This document shows positions 47,418 to 57,773 of a stretch of 64,000 bases of DNA, piece by piece (positions within the stretch are counted from its first letter, which is position 1; each line of letters begins with the position of its first letter). A program made the translations under genes and the position numbers. Source of the DNA: Nocardioides flavus (ex Wang et al. 2016) (lineage in GTDB: Bacteria; Actinomycetota; Actinomycetes; Propionibacteriales; Nocardioidaceae); the NCBI RefSeq assembly GCF_014653115.1, contig NZ_BNAD01000012.1, positions 1 through 64,000 of the forward strand, written 5' to 3'. The notes under the pieces are model-generated. The model was given only the letters and a program-made list of their open reading frames with translations. It was not told the DNA's origin and did not search any database.

Positions 47418-48446
47418 CTACTGCTGCGCGGGAGCCTCGGACGGCGTGGGGTCCTCGGACGGTTCCGGAGCGTCGGCCTGCGGCTCGACCGTCACGGTGA
47501 CCGGGTCCGACCAGCCCTCGTCGGCGTACTGGCTCTCCGGACGGTGCCACCGCAGCTCGGTGGTCGCGTCCAGCCGTACCGTCGTCCTCGAGACGCCCTC
47601 GCGGTCGGCGAGGACGGGAGCAGTGGCGGACGTCCACTCGCCACCGGGCGAGCGGGTCTGCAGCACCAGCGGGTCACCAGTGAAGCGGCCGGCCGCGTCG
47701 GTGACCGTGCCGCTGACCGTGACCTCCTCGCCCGCCTCGGAGCTGGTGGCGTCCACGGCGACCGAGGTGGTCAGCGCCACTGCCTCGAAGTCGAAGGTCG
47801 TGCCGGAAGCGCGGACGGCGTCGAGGTTGAAGGGCCGGCCGTCGCAGCCGAACCCCGTGACGGCGAAGCCGGGGCCGTCACCGTGCTCGGCGGCGAAGCC
47901 GCCCGGTGTCGCGTCGGTCGCCCGGTCGAGGGCTGCCCCGGTGGTCAGGTCGACGAGGGTCCACTCGTGGGTCAGCGCAGCCGGTGCGACGTGGGCCCAG
48001 GCCCCGGGTGCCACGCTGACGGCCGCCCGCCCGCTCCAGGCGGCGCCTCGGGGAGTCGTGGGGGTGACCGCGACGAGCCACGACACACCTTGGCTGCCGC
48101 CGGTCGCCGCCACCGACAGCGAGGTGTCGAGAGCGGTCAGGGAGCTGAATCCCGCGTAGGGACCCGCGGCACTGCCGGCCGCGGCCGGGACGAGGCCGAG
48201 GGAGCGGCGCCCGAGCGGCGCGGCGTACGGACCGAGGTTGAGGCGCGAGCGTGGCGCCGTGGCGGCCTCGGCGCCGAAGAGGTCGTCACACCGCACGAAG
48301 GTGAGGTAGGCCCCGGCGTCACCCGTGCTGGGGCCGGACAACGTGCGCGTCTCGCCGGCCTGGGCCGGCGCGGCGCCCAGCACCGTGCCGAGCGTCGTCG
48401 TCATGGCCGCGACGGCCACGGCCGCCATGAGGCTGCGTACGTGCAT
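47418..48446 (-). CDS. Secreted protein of unknown function with Ig-like region
   Basis: 342 residues. A Sec signal peptide (RSLMAAVAVAAMTTTLGTVLGAAPAQA) ends near residue 30. The middle has no family I recognise. From about residue 240 there is an Ig-like or bacterial surface-repeat stretch (VAVDATSSEAGEEVTVSGTVTDAAGRF, then LVLQTRSPGGEWTSATAPVLADREG). A short acidic Pro/Glu tail ends the protein. Two cysteines lie far apart (CDDLFG and GFGCDGRPF). It is likely exported and unanchored. A 185-base intergenic region lies upstream. Confidence 0.85.
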   Translation of the reverse strand: MHVRSLMAAVAVAAMTTTLGTVLGAAPAQAGETRTLSGPSTGDAGAYLTFVRCDDLFGAEAATAPRSRLNLGPYAAPLGRRSLGLVPAAAGSAAGPYAGFSSLTALDTSLSVAATGGSQGVSWLVAVTPTTPRGAAWSGRAAVSVAPGAWAHVAPAALTHEWTLVDLTTGAALDRATDATPGGFAAEHGDGPGFAVTGFGCDGRPFNLDAVRASGTTFDFEAVALTTSVAVDATSSEAGEEVTVSGTVTDAAGRFTGDPLVLQTRSPGGEWTSATAPVLADREGVSRTTVRLDATTELRWHRPESQYADEGWSDPVTVTVEPQADAPEPSEDPTPSEAPAQQ

Positions 48447-48590
48447 GCGTGTCGTTCCTGCTCCCCGTCGCGCCGACCACCCCTCCGGTGTCCCGCGCTG
48501 CCTCCATCATGCTGGCACCGGCAAGGGATGTGAACAGGCAGCAGCCTCTTGACACCTGACGGACGCCCGGTTTTCACCTGTCTGGGTGAC

Positions 48591-48631
48591 GGACCGACCG
48601 TGGGTGCACCCTTCGGTGTCCGGTCCGGTCC
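48591..48631 (-). terminator. Hairpin terminator after rsmB
   Basis: GGACCGACCG (48591-48600) pairs with CGGTCCGGTCC (48621-48631) with one bulged base. The loop contains the palindrome GGGTGCACCC. It begins immediately after the rsmB stop. The remaining 140 bases up to the secreted-protein start show no clear gene or riboswitch fold. Confidence 0.6.
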
Positions 48632-49948
48632 TCAGGCTCGGCGCGTCAGGGTGGCGGCGAACATGGCGTCGGTGCCGTCGCGGTGCGGCCAGAGCTGGAA
48701 CCGGTCGATCTCGTCGGTGTCGCCGCGACGGCTGAGGACGGCGTCGACGACGGCGGTGGTCTCGGCCACCACCGGCGAGCAGGTCGCGTAGACGACGATC
48801 CCGCCAGGCCGTACGGAGTCGAGGGCCGTGTCGAGCAGCACCTGCTGCAACCCCACGAGGACGTCGACGTCCTCGGGCGTGCGCCGCCAGCGCGACTCCG
48901 GACGGCGCCGCAGCGCCCCCAGCCCCGAGCACGGGGCGTCGAGGAGGACGCGGTCGAAGGTCCCGGGGGTCCAGGCGGGGCGTGCGCCGTCGCCTGCCAC
49001 CACCTTCACCGACTCGCCCGGGAGCGCGCGGACGGCGGAGGCGACGAGGGCTGCGCGGTGTGGCTGTCGCTCGTGGGCGACGAGCACGGCGCCGCGCTGC
49101 GCTGCGAGCGCGCCGACCAGCGCTGCCTTGCCCCCCGGCCCGGCGCACAGGTCGAGCCACCGCTCGTCGCGGCCCTCGAGCGGGGCGTCGCCCATGGCGA
49201 GCGCGACCAGCTGGGAGCCCTCGTCCTGCACGCCGGCACGGCCCTCGGCGACCGCCGGGACCGCGGCCGGGTCGCCGCCGGGAAGGACCACGCCGTACGG
49301 CGAGCGTGCGGTCCGGACTCCCCCGGCGGTCTCGAGCTCCTCGACCGTGGCCAGCCCCGGTCGCGCGACGAGCGTGACGGCGGGGGCCGCGTTGTCGGCG
49401 GCGAGCAGGGCGTCGAGCTCGTCGTCGTTTCCCAGCGCCTCCGCGAGGAGGTCCACCACCCAGCGCGGGTGCGACCGGGCCACGGCGAGGTGCCCGTGCG
49501 GGTCGGCCGTGGCGTCGGGCGACACCTGGTCGACCCACTCCGCGAGGCTGCGCCTGCTGATCGAGCGGAGCACGGCGTTGACGAGCCCGGACGGCCCCCG
49601 GCCCACCGTCGCCCGCACGAGGTCGACGCTCGTGGAGATGGCGGCGTGGTCGGGCACCCGCATGGACAGCAGCTGGTGGGTGCCCAGGCGCAGGACGTCG
49701 CGCACCTCGGGCTGGAGCCGGGGCTTGGTCAGGCAGGCGTCGATGACCGGGTCGTAGAGCCCGTGCATCCGGATCGCGCCGGAGGCCAGCTCGGTGGCCA
49801 GCGCGGCGTCACGACCCGTCAGCCCGTGCTTGCGCAGCACCTGGGGCAGGACGAGGTTGGCGTAGGCCTCGTCGACCCGGACGGCGGTCAGCACGTCGAG
49901 GGCGGCGCGGCGCGCGCGGTCCACCGGGCGCGGTCGACGCTCAGCCAC
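48632..49948 (-). CDS. rsmB: 16S rRNA (cytosine-5)-methyltransferase RsmB family
   Basis: 438 residues. An N-terminal NusB-like RNA-binding domain (RARRAALDVLTAVRVDEAYANLVLPQVL) is fused to a Nop2/Sun methyltransferase domain. Motif I is LDLCAGPGGKAAL and the first catalytic Cys is in LDAPCSGLGALRRRPESRW. The second Cys is in YATCSPVVAET. It methylates a cytosine in 16S rRNA. The GTG at 49948 overlaps the stop of the short YjbR fragment by 8 bases, and it is the last gene of the def-fmt-rsmB unit. Confidence 0.95.
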   Translation of the reverse strand: MAERRPRPVDRARRAALDVLTAVRVDEAYANLVLPQVLRKHGLTGRDAALATELASGAIRMHGLYDPVIDACLTKPRLQPEVRDVLRLGTHQLLSMRVPDHAAISTSVDLVRATVGRGPSGLVNAVLRSISRRSLAEWVDQVSPDATADPHGHLAVARSHPRWVVDLLAEALGNDDELDALLAADNAAPAVTLVARPGLATVEELETAGGVRTARSPYGVVLPGGDPAAVPAVAEGRAGVQDEGSQLVALAMGDAPLEGRDERWLDLCAGPGGKAALVGALAAQRGAVLVAHERQPHRAALVASAVRALPGESVKVVAGDGARPAWTPGTFDRVLLDAPCSGLGALRRRPESRWRRTPEDVDVLVGLQQVLLDTALDSVRPGGIVVYATCSPVVAETTAVVDAVLSRRGDTDEIDRFQLWPHRDGTDAMFAATLTRRA

Positions 49949-50117
49949 CGAGGTCCACCGCCGTCCTGTGGGGCGCGCGGTGGAGCACGAAGCCCTTGCC
50001 CGTGCCTCCGCGACGCACCTTCCACGTCGGTCGGTCGCCCCACGACGTGCCGAGCTCGGTCTCGGGCAGGCTCGCGCAGATGTCGTCGACGTCCTCGGGT
50101 CGGGCCGCGGTGCTCAT
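49941..50117 (-). pseudogene. Truncated MmcQ/YjbR-family gene between fmt and rsmB
   Basis: 58 codons encode only the N-terminal half of a YjbR domain (VDDICASLPETELGTSWGDR, then TWKVRRGGTGKGFVLHRAPHRTAVDLGG and a stop). Family proteins continue with DPxTGExYDDVVV and reach about 115-150 residues. The missing half is replaced by the start of rsmB. Its ATG overlaps the fmt stop (ATGA), and its stop overlaps the rsmB start, so it is still placed to be translated. It is either a decaying remnant kept for coupling or a real half-domain protein. Confidence 0.7.
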
Positions 50118-51049
50118 GAGGGGTCGTCGCCCAGGCGGACGCCGGACTCGAGACGTACGCCGCGGGCCCAGTCGGCCGCTCCCATCTGCTTCTTGCCGAA
50201 GGCCTTGACCGTACTGAGCTGGACGGGGACCGTCCCGGTGCCGACGAGGACGGCGTTCTTGGTGACCTCGAGGACGCCGGGCGCCAGCGGCTCGCGGTCG
50301 ACCGGGCGGACGGGCCCGATCTTGATCCGCTGGCCCTCGTAGGTGCTCCACGCCCCGGGTGCCGGGTCGCAGGCGCGCACCTGGCGGTCGATGGCGGCGG
50401 CCGGGCGGCTCCAGTCGACGCGGGCGTCGTCGACGAGGATCTTCGGCGCGAAGGACACGCCGTCCTCGGGTTGCTCGCGTGCCTCGAGGGTGCCGTCCTC
50501 GATCCCGTCGAGCGTCTGCACGAGCAGGCCCGCTCCCCCCTCGGCGAGGCGCGTGAGCAGGTCGCCTGCCGTGTCGTCGGGCCGGATGCGCTCGGTCATC
50601 ACGCCGAAGACCGGCCCAGCGTCCAGGGCCTTCACGATCCGGAACGTGGTCGCCCCGGTGACCTCGTCACCGGCCCACAGCGAGTGCTGGACCGGGGCGG
50701 CGCCGCGCCAGGCGGGCAGCACCGAGAAGTGCAGGTTGATCCAGCCGTGCGGCACGAGGTCGAGCGCCGACTGCGGCAGCAGCGCGCCGTAGGCCACCAC
50801 GGGGCAGGCGTCGGGGCGCAGGGCAACGAGCGCCTCCTGGAAGTCGGGGTCGCGCGGGTGCTCCGGCTTGAGGACGGGCACGCCCAGCTCCTCGGCGCGC
50901 TGGGCGACCGGGCTGGCGACCAGCTTGCGGCCGCGGCCGCTAGGAGCGTCGGGGCGGGTGACGACGCCCACCAGCTCGTGGCGGCTCTCCGCGATCGCCT
51001 CGAGCGCGGGCAGGGCGACCTCGGGGGTGCCGGCGAAGACGACGCGCAT
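50114..51049 (-). CDS. fmt: Methionyl-tRNA formyltransferase
   Basis: 311 residues. It formylates initiator Met-tRNA using 10-formyltetrahydrofolate. It starts [19 protein letters not shown]. The catalytic region is [33 protein letters not shown] (Asn and His active site, Asp further on). The C-terminal OB-like domain ends near [13 protein letters not shown]. It lies 13 bases downstream of def, whose product removes the same formyl group. Confidence 0.97.
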   Translation of the reverse strand: MRVVFAGTPEVALPALEAIAESRHELVGVVTRPDAPSGRGRKLVASPVAQRAEELGVPVLKPEHPRDPDFQEALVALRPDACPVVAYGALLPQSALDLVPHGWINLHFSVLPAWRGAAPVQHSLWAGDEVTGATTFRIVKALDAGPVFGVMTERIRPDDTAGDLLTRLAEGGAGLLVQTLDGIEDGTLEAREQPEDGVSFAPKILVDDARVDWSRPAAAIDRQVRACDPAPGAWSTYEGQRIKIGPVRPVDREPLAPGVLEVTKNAVLVGTGTVPVQLSTVKAFGKKQMGAADWARGVRLESGVRLGDDPS

Positions 51050-51062
51050 CAGCTGTGCCCCC

Positions 51063-51608
51063 TCATCGGCCGAGTCCGTAGGTGGCGTGCGGGCTGATCC
51101 GTACGGTCGGGCGCTCCAGGCCGAACCACTCGGACTCGCGGATCTCCTTCATCGCCGCCTTGCGGGCGGCGGTGTCGAGCCGGTCGATGAACAGCACGCC
51201 GTCGAGGTGGTCGGTCTCGTGCTGCATCGCACGCGCCAGCAGCTCGGACGCCTCGATCCGCTGCGGCTCGCCGTGCATGTCGAAGCCGGTCGCGACGACG
51301 GACAGCGCACGCAGGCAGTCGTAGGTCAGCTCGGGCAGCGAGAGACAGCCCTCGGCGCCGTCCTGGGTCTCGTCGGAGAGCTCGAGCGTGGGGTTGACGA
51401 GGTGACCCACCTCGCCGTGGACGTTCCAGGTGAACACCCGAAGGCCGACCCCGATCTGGGGCGCGGCGAGACCGGCGCCGGGCGCGGCCAGCATCGTGTC
51501 GGTGAGGTCCGTGACGAGCTGGCGGATCTCCTTGTCGAAGTCGTCGACCTCCAGCGCACGCTGGCGCAGGACCGGGTCGCCGAAGAGACGGATGGGCTGG
51601 ACGGCCAC
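51063..51608 (-). CDS. def: Peptide deformylase
   Basis: A 181-residue metalloenzyme that removes the formyl group from new proteins. Motif 1 is [10 protein letters not shown], motif 2 EGCLSLP (metal Cys) and motif 3 QHETDHLDG (HExxH-like metal histidines and catalytic Glu). The C-terminal 40 residues are longer than in E. coli Def. It starts with GTG, and AAGGAG is 4 bases before it. It leads the def-fmt-rsmB unit. Confidence 0.97.
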   Translation of the reverse strand: MAVQPIRLFGDPVLRQRALEVDDFDKEIRQLVTDLTDTMLAAPGAGLAAPQIGVGLRVFTWNVHGEVGHLVNPTLELSDETQDGAEGCLSLPELTYDCLRALSVVATGFDMHGEPQRIEASELLARAMQHETDHLDGVLFIDRLDTAARKAAMKEIRESEWFGLERPTVRISPHATYGLGR

Positions 51609-51678
51609 GGAGCTCCTTGGATCGGGTGTGCGGGAAGGGCCAAGTCTAGGGACGCCGTCGGACGGGCGTCGGCCCCGC

Positions 51679-53685
51679 CTAGATGCTCAACGGATCGACC
51701 TGGATGCGCACGGGGTCGAGTTTGCGCGCCGAGCGCAGCCGCTGGAGGTCGCCGAGGGCCCGGGAGAGCGCCTCGCCCGCCGACCTCGGCACCCGCAGCA
51801 GGACCCGGTGCTCGTCCTCGACCGGCACGGGGCCGAGCACCTCCGCGCCGTCGGGCAGGTCGAGGAGGTGGAGCACGTCGTCGAGCGCCCCGAGGTCGCC
51901 GGTCACCGTCGCCATCCGGGCCGCGGGCGGCAGGTGGGCCTGGGCGCGCTCCTCGGCCTCGCGCCGGGCGAACCCGGCCGGGTCCCAGCGCACGAGCGCC
52001 TGGAGCGCCGGGTGGGCCGGGTCTCCGACCGCCACGACGTGCCCGCCCGGGCGTACGAGCGCTGCCGCGTTGAGCCAGCGGCGCAGGGCCTCCTCGGCCA
52101 CCCGCAGGTCGTCTCGTGCCAGGGTCAGCCACGTGTCGAGCAGCACGACGGCGGTGTAGCCCTCGTCCGCGACCGGCTCGGCCCCGACGGTTGCCACCAC
52201 GATGTCGGGCGAGCCGCCGACGCGGTCGACGACCCGGTCCCCGCTCGAGCTGCGCACGGTCGTACCGGCGAACATCCGGCCCAGCTCCTCGGCGGTGCGG
52301 GCCTCCCCCCGCACAGGGGCACGCAAACCGCGCCCGCCGCACGCCGGGCAGGCCCAGGTCGTCTCGGCGTGGCCGCACCAACGGCAGTGGGGCGGCTCGG
52401 CGGGACCTGCCAGCGCGAGCGGTCCGGTGCAGGCCGCGCAGCGCGCCGGGGTCCGGCAGGTGTCACAGGCCAGGGACGCGGCGTAGCCGGCACGTGGAGT
52501 CTGGACGAGAACGGGCCCCGAGGCGAGACCGCGGCGCAGGGCGTCGTACGCCCCACGAGGGATGCGGGTGCCCACGGCGCGGTCCTCGGCCGGGACGGCC
52601 TCCACACGAACGCGATGGCGCAGCACCGCGCGCGGGACGGCGAGCTCGTGGGCCCATCCGCTCGCCACCAGCTGCTGGGCCTCCGGGGTGCGGGCGACGC
52701 CGCCGAGCAGGGCCGCGGTGCCCTGCTGCGCAGCGCGCGCGAGCAGCACGTCGCGCGTGTGCGGGTAGGGGGCGCGGGGCTCGGCGTGCAGGTCGTCGCC
52801 GTCGTCCCACAGCACCACCAGGCCGAGGTCGTGGACGGGCGCGAACGCCGCGGACCGGGTGCCCACGACCACGCGCCGCGCCCCGCGGGAGACGGCGAGG
52901 AAGTCGCGGTAGCGCACCGCGGGACCGCCGTCGGCGGTGAGGCACACGTGGTGCCCCTCCCCCAGGACGGCGGTCAGGGCGGAGTCGAGGCGCGCGACGT
53001 CGCGGCGGTCCGGCACGCAGACCAGCGCTCCACGACCGCCGGCACGGGCGGCGGCGACCGCCTCGGCGATCATGGTGGGCCACTCGTCACCCGGTGCGGC
53101 AGACCACACGGCCCGCGGCACTCCGCCGGTCGCGAGGTGGCGGAGGAACGCCTCGGCGTGCTCGACCTCCGACCACGCCGTGGGCGGGACCGGCACCAGC
53201 TCCGGCGCGGGCGGGGACGCGGTCTTCTCCGCGGTGGCGTGTCGCGGTGGCACCGCCAGACGCAGGACGTCGGACCGTGCGCCGGCGTAGTGGTGGGCGA
53301 GGGTCTCGCTGAGCCGGGCTATCTCGGGCGCGAGCACGGGCTCGGGGCTGACCACCCTGCGCAGCGGTTGCAGGGTGCCGGTGTGGTCGGTGGTGCTCGC
53401 GCGCTCGACCACGTAGCCGTCCACGTCCTGGCCGGCGAAGCGCACCTTGACCCGGGCCCCGGGGACCGCGGTGTCGGCCATCGTGGTCGGCACGGCGTAG
53501 TCGAAGGGGCGGTCGAGGTGGGCGAGCGCGATGTCGACGAGCACCCGGGCCACGGGGTCGGTCGTCGCCGGCTGCCAGGCAGCGGCCTTGCGGCGCCGAG
53601 TCGCGGCTGCCTTGGCCCTGGCGTCGTCGACGGCGGCACGGAGCCCCGGGAGCATGTCGGCTTCCGGGGCGTCGTGAGAGCTCAT
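51679..53685 (-). CDS. priA: PriA-like primosomal protein N' without ATPase motifs
   Basis: 668 residues. The N-terminal 3'-DNA-binding domain (VARVLVDIALAHLDRPFDYAVPTTM, GARVKVRFAGQDVDGYVV) and a zinc-binding block (CDTCRTPARCAACTGPL, CRWCGH, CPACGG) are present. The Walker A and DEAH helicase motifs of classical PriA are missing: the region reads GALVCVPDRRDVARLDSAL. This loss is known for actinobacterial PriA-like proteins, so it probably has a structural role in restart. The ATG at 53685 is preceded by CACAAT at 7 bases. It lies downstream of metK. Confidence 0.92.
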   Translation of the reverse strand: MSSHDAPEADMLPGLRAAVDDARAKAAATRRRKAAAWQPATTDPVARVLVDIALAHLDRPFDYAVPTTMADTAVPGARVKVRFAGQDVDGYVVERASTTDHTGTLQPLRRVVSPEPVLAPEIARLSETLAHHYAGARSDVLRLAVPPRHATAEKTASPPAPELVPVPPTAWSEVEHAEAFLRHLATGGVPRAVWSAAPGDEWPTMIAEAVAAARAGGRGALVCVPDRRDVARLDSALTAVLGEGHHVCLTADGGPAVRYRDFLAVSRGARRVVVGTRSAAFAPVHDLGLVVLWDDGDDLHAEPRAPYPHTRDVLLARAAQQGTAALLGGVARTPEAQQLVASGWAHELAVPRAVLRHRVRVEAVPAEDRAVGTRIPRGAYDALRRGLASGPVLVQTPRAGYAASLACDTCRTPARCAACTGPLALAGPAEPPHCRWCGHAETTWACPACGGRGLRAPVRGEARTAEELGRMFAGTTVRSSSGDRVVDRVGGSPDIVVATVGAEPVADEGYTAVVLLDTWLTLARDDLRVAEEALRRWLNAAALVRPGGHVVAVGDPAHPALQALVRWDPAGFARREAEERAQAHLPPAARMATVTGDLGALDDVLHLLDLPDGAEVLGPVPVEDEHRVLLRVPRSAGEALSRALGDLQRLRSARKLDPVRIQVDPLSI

Positions 53686-53715
53686 GGCGGCGATTGTGTC
53701 AGCGGCCACCGACGT

Positions 53716-53799
53716 CCCCACCTGGTGGGGAGTCCTGGCTCCTGGAGGGGGTTGCAACGGCCTCCAGGAGCCAGGATCCCCGCTCGAGCGGGGATCCTG
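53716..53799. repeat. Double-palindrome intergenic element, copy B
   Basis: An element with a perfect 28-bp palindrome at 53772-53799 (half CAGGATCCCCGCTC). Upstream of it is a 20-bp stem with one bulged base: GGGGAGTCCTGGCTCCTGGAG against its complement ending GGATCCCC. The 3' arm of that stem is the first half of the palindrome, so two hairpins compete. It opens with CCCCACC-T-GGTGGGG. It shares order and core (CCCCGCTCGAGCGGGG) with copy A at 13348-13422, inverted. It sits between metK and priA. Confidence 0.75.
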
Positions 53800-53815
53800 C
53801 GTGAGCGCGCAGGAG

Positions 53816-55018
<1,203 letters not shown>

Positions 55019-55054
55019 GTGTGCCCTCGATTCTTGTGTGGAACGGTGTCGGCA

Positions 55055-55060
55055 AACCTA
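55055..55060 (-). promoter_or_regulatory. -10 box of metK
   Basis: TAGGTT on the minus strand, about 36 bases before the metK GTG. It separates metK from coaBC, which ends at 55090. Confidence 0.4.
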
Positions 55061-55089
55061 CTCGGTGCCCAGCATCCGGGACGGGCGTC

Positions 55090-56346
55090 TCAGTCCACGA
55101 ATCGCCGGGCGACCTCGTCCCAGATCACCTGGGCGAGCGCGGCCTTCGTGCCCCGCGGGACCTCGACGGCGGAGCCGTCGGCCCCGAGGATGACGGCCTC
55201 GTTGTCGGCGCTGCCGAAGACCGCTCCCCCGCTGACGTCGTTGACGACCAGCAGGTCGCAGCCCTTGCGGGCCAGCTTGGCGCGTGCGAGGTCGAGGACC
55301 GAGCCTGACACGTCGCCGGTCTCGGCCGCGAAGCCCACGACGACCGCACCGTCACGGGCCCGGTCACGGGAGATCTCGGCGAGGATGTCGGGGTTCTGCA
55401 CGAGCCCGATCGACGGCGCCGAGCCGTCCTCGGCCTTCTTGATCTTCGCGTCGCTGACCGAGTCGGGGCGGAAGTCGGCAGGTGCCGCGGCCATCACGAC
55501 GGCGTCCGCAGTGGCGGTCGCTGCCAGCACGGCCTCGCGCAGCTCCTCGGTGGTCTCGACGTGCACGACGCTGACGCCGGCCGGGGCGTCGAGCGAGACG
55601 TTGGCGCTGACGAGCGTGACGTGGGCGCCACGGGCCGCAGCCGTACGGGCAAGCGCGTAGCCCTGGAGGCCCGAGGAGCGGTTGCCGAGGAAGCGCACCG
55701 GGTCGAGGTACTCGCGGGTGCCGCCGGCGGACACCACGACCTTGCGGCCGGCGAGGTCCTGCGGGGCGTCGGCGCCTCGGTCGAGGACGGCACGGACGAG
55801 CTCGAACACCTCGGCCGGCTCTGGCAGCCGTCCCTTGCCGCTGTCGGCGCCGGTGAGCCGGCCGACCGCCGGCTCGACGACCACGACTCCGCGACGGCGC
55901 AGCGTCTCGACGTTGGCCTGGGTGGCCGGGTGCTCCCACATCTCGGTGTGCATCGCGGGCGCCAGGACGACCGGGCAGCGCGCGGTGAGCAACGTGTTGG
56001 TGAGGAGGTCGTCGGCGAGGCCGTGGGCTGCCTTCGCGAGCAGGTCGGCGGTCGCCGGGGCGACCACGACGACGTCGGCCGTCTGGCCGATCCGCACATG
56101 GGGAACCTCGTGGACGCCGGTCCACACCTCGGCCGACACGGGCTTGCCGGACAGGGCCGCCCACGTCGGCGCCCCCACGAACTCCAGCGCCGCAGCCGTG
56201 GGCACGACGGTGACGTCGTGCCCCGACTCGGTGAACCGGCGCAGCAGCTCGCAGGCCTTGTAGGCGGCGATCCCGCCCGAGACGCCCAGGACGACCCTTG
56301 GAGACGGTTGCTGTGCAACCTCCTCAGGACGAGCCCTCGCGGTCAT
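55090..56346 (-). CDS. coaBC: Bifunctional phosphopantothenoylcysteine decarboxylase/synthetase
   Basis: A 418-residue fusion for two steps of coenzyme A synthesis. The N-terminal CoaC flavoprotein part has VVLGVSGGIAAYKACELL and APAMHTEMWEHPATQANV (the PxMNxxMW motif with His in place of Asn, as in some actinobacteria). The C-terminal CoaB part has VVVSAGGTREYLDPVRFLGNRSSGLQGYA and KIKKAEDGSAPSIGLVQNPDILAEI. It lies 13 bases downstream of rpoZ. Confidence 0.96.
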   Translation of the reverse strand: MTARARPEEVAQQPSPRVVLGVSGGIAAYKACELLRRFTESGHDVTVVPTAAALEFVGAPTWAALSGKPVSAEVWTGVHEVPHVRIGQTADVVVVAPATADLLAKAAHGLADDLLTNTLLTARCPVVLAPAMHTEMWEHPATQANVETLRRRGVVVVEPAVGRLTGADSGKGRLPEPAEVFELVRAVLDRGADAPQDLAGRKVVVSAGGTREYLDPVRFLGNRSSGLQGYALARTAAARGAHVTLVSANVSLDAPAGVSVVHVETTEELREAVLAATATADAVVMAAAPADFRPDSVSDAKIKKAEDGSAPSIGLVQNPDILAEISRDRARDGAVVVGFAAETGDVSGSVLDLARAKLARKGCDLLVVNDVSGGAVFGSADNEAVILGADGSAVEVPRGTKAALAQVIWDEVARRFVD

Positions 56347-56359
56347 CGAGAGGCTCGCG

Positions 56360-56674
56360 TCACTCCGTGGCGTCGCCGGCAGCCGCGGCCTCGGCGGCGG
56401 CGGCCTCGGCGGCAGGATCGATGTCCTCGCAGGTCAGGAGGTCGTCGTTGATCTCGCGCAGCGCGATCGAGAGCGGCTTCTCCTGCACGTGCGTGTCGAC
56501 GAGCGGACCGACGTACTCGAGGAGACCCTCGCCGAGCTGGGAGTAGTAGGCGTTGATCTGGCGGGCGCGCTGGGCGCTGTAGAGCACCAGCTTGTACTTG
56601 CTGTCGGTCTTTTCGAGCAGGTCGTCGATCGAGGGGTTGGTGACGCCCTCGGCGGCGATGGTGGGAGAAGCCAC
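56360..56674 (-). CDS. rpoZ: RNA polymerase omega subunit
   Basis: 104 residues. It has the omega core [30 protein letters not shown] and [14 protein letters not shown] low-complexity Ala/Glu tail ([19 protein letters not shown]) ends the protein. It assists assembly of the beta-prime subunit. It lies 19 bases downstream of gmk, an arrangement common in bacteria. Confidence 0.97.
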   Translation of the reverse strand: MASPTIAAEGVTNPSIDDLLEKTDSKYKLVLYSAQRARQINAYYSQLGEGLLEYVGPLVDTHVQEKPLSIALREINDDLLTCEDIDPAAEAAAAEAAAAGDATE

Positions 56675-56693
56675 GGTGTGGATGCCTCGCTAG

Positions 56694-57311
56694 TCAGTTG
56701 GGCGGGTCGAGTTCGGGGGACGAAGGTCCAACCATCAAGGCTACCAACTCGTCGGCGGCAGCGTGAACTTCGTGGTTGACGATGGTGACGTCGAACTCGC
56801 TCTCGGCGGCGAGCTCGGCACGCGCGGTCTCGAGACGACGCTCGCGCTCGGCCGCGGTCTCGGTGCCGCGGCCGACGAGGCGGCGTACGAGCTCCTCCCA
56901 CGACGGCGGCTTGAGGAAGACGAACAGCGCCTCGGGCATCGTCTCGCGCACCTGCCGGGCGCCCTGGAGGTCGATCTCGAGCATCGCCGGGCGTCCGGAG
57001 GCCAGCGCCAGGTCGACGGGACCACGAGGCGTGCCGTAGCGGGCGGCCTTGTGGACCACGGCCCACTCGAGCAGGTCACCCTTGTCGACCATGGCGTCGA
57101 ACTCCTCGTCGGAGACGAACCAGTAGTGGACGCCGTTCTCCTCGCCCGGGCGCGGCGGACGGGTGGTGGCCGACACCGAGATCCACACCTCGGGGTGCGT
57201 CTCGCGCACGGCGGCGGCGACGGTGCCCTTGCCGACGGCCGTGGGGCCCGCGAGGACGATCAGCCGCGAGCGGGTGGGGGTGGTGCCGGTCTGCGCAGAG
57301 GAGTCGGTCAC
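56694..57311 (-). CDS. gmk: Guanylate kinase
   Basis: 205 residues. It phosphorylates GMP to GDP. The P-loop is [16 protein letters not shown]. The GMP-binding region is [42 protein letters not shown], and the lid [22 protein letters not shown]. Its start overlaps the mihF stop by 4 bases (ATGA), so the two are translated in tandem. Confidence 0.97.
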   Translation of the reverse strand: MTDSSAQTGTTPTRSRLIVLAGPTAVGKGTVAAAVRETHPEVWISVSATTRPPRPGEENGVHYWFVSDEEFDAMVDKGDLLEWAVVHKAARYGTPRGPVDLALASGRPAMLEIDLQGARQVRETMPEALFVFLKPPSWEELVRRLVGRGTETAAERERRLETARAELAAESEFDVTIVNHEVHAAADELVALMVGPSSPELDPPN

Positions 57312-57631
57312 GAGGCGTCGGGGCCGAACTCACGCTCGAGCGCGGCGACCTGCTTGACGCCGAGCCCGCGGACGCGACGGCTCTCGGCGATGCCGAGACG
57401 CTCCATGACCTGACGGGCGCGGACGCGACCGAGCCCGGGCACGGACTGGAGGAGCTCGACGACGCGCATCTTGCCGATCACCTCGTTGGTCTGGCCCTCG
57501 CGCAGCACGTCGACGATGGAGCCGCCGGAGTTCTTGAGGCGGTTCTTCACCTCGGCCCGCTCACGTCGGGAGGCCGCGGCCTTGTCGAGGGCTGCCTGGC
57601 GCTGCTCGGGCGTCAGAGGGGGCAAGGCCAC
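57308..57631 (-). CDS. mihF: Actinobacterial integration host factor (mIHF)
   Basis: 107 residues. A basic nucleoid protein with an N-terminal helix ([31 protein letters not shown]) and a helix-two-turn-helix ([41 protein letters not shown]). It is the host factor first described for phage L5 integration and is essential in mycobacteria. I choose the GTG at 57631, with AAGGA 8 bases before it. A TAGATT box at 57691-57696 gives a leader of about 50 bases. Confidence 0.96.
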   Translation of the reverse strand: MALPPLTPEQRQAALDKAAASRRERAEVKNRLKNSGGSIVDVLREGQTNEVIGKMRVVELLQSVPGLGRVRARQVMERLGIAESRRVRGLGVKQVAALEREFGPDAS

Positions 57632-57690
57632 GAAAGCTGTCCTTCGGGATCGGAACGGGCCGGTCACGGGAGGGCCGGCAGGTGCGGGTC

Positions 57691-57696
57691 AATCTA
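57691..57696 (-). promoter_or_regulatory. -10 box of mihF-gmk
   Basis: TAGATT on the minus strand about 60 bases before the mihF GTG. It is a candidate start of the mihF-gmk-rpoZ-coaBC unit. Confidence 0.4.
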
Positions 57697-57773
57697 GTCA
57701 GTGCGCGACGACGCAGGCAATCGAACCGTCACCCTCGCCCGGATCACGTGATGTTCGCCATCCCGGCAGGCCT

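Noticed and set aside
48447-48590. Possible ydaO-type (c-di-AMP) riboswitch upstream of the secreted protein
   Set aside because: Some stems can be drawn, but I could not match the conserved core segments. I record only the rsmB terminator hairpin there.
51679-53685. priA as a pseudogene because Walker A and B are missing
   Set aside because: Loss of ATPase motifs is a known property of actinobacterial PriA-like proteins. The frame and zinc cysteines are intact.
55019-55089. Possible SAM riboswitch before metK
   Set aside because: Only about 70 bases separate metK from coaBC, a -10 box lies inside them, and no SAM-I/II/IV-like core is visible.
57743-57752. Palindrome ATCACGTGAT upstream of mihF
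   Set aside because: Ten bases only, about 50 bases beyond the candidate -10 box, with no second copy seen. Not enough to call an operator.
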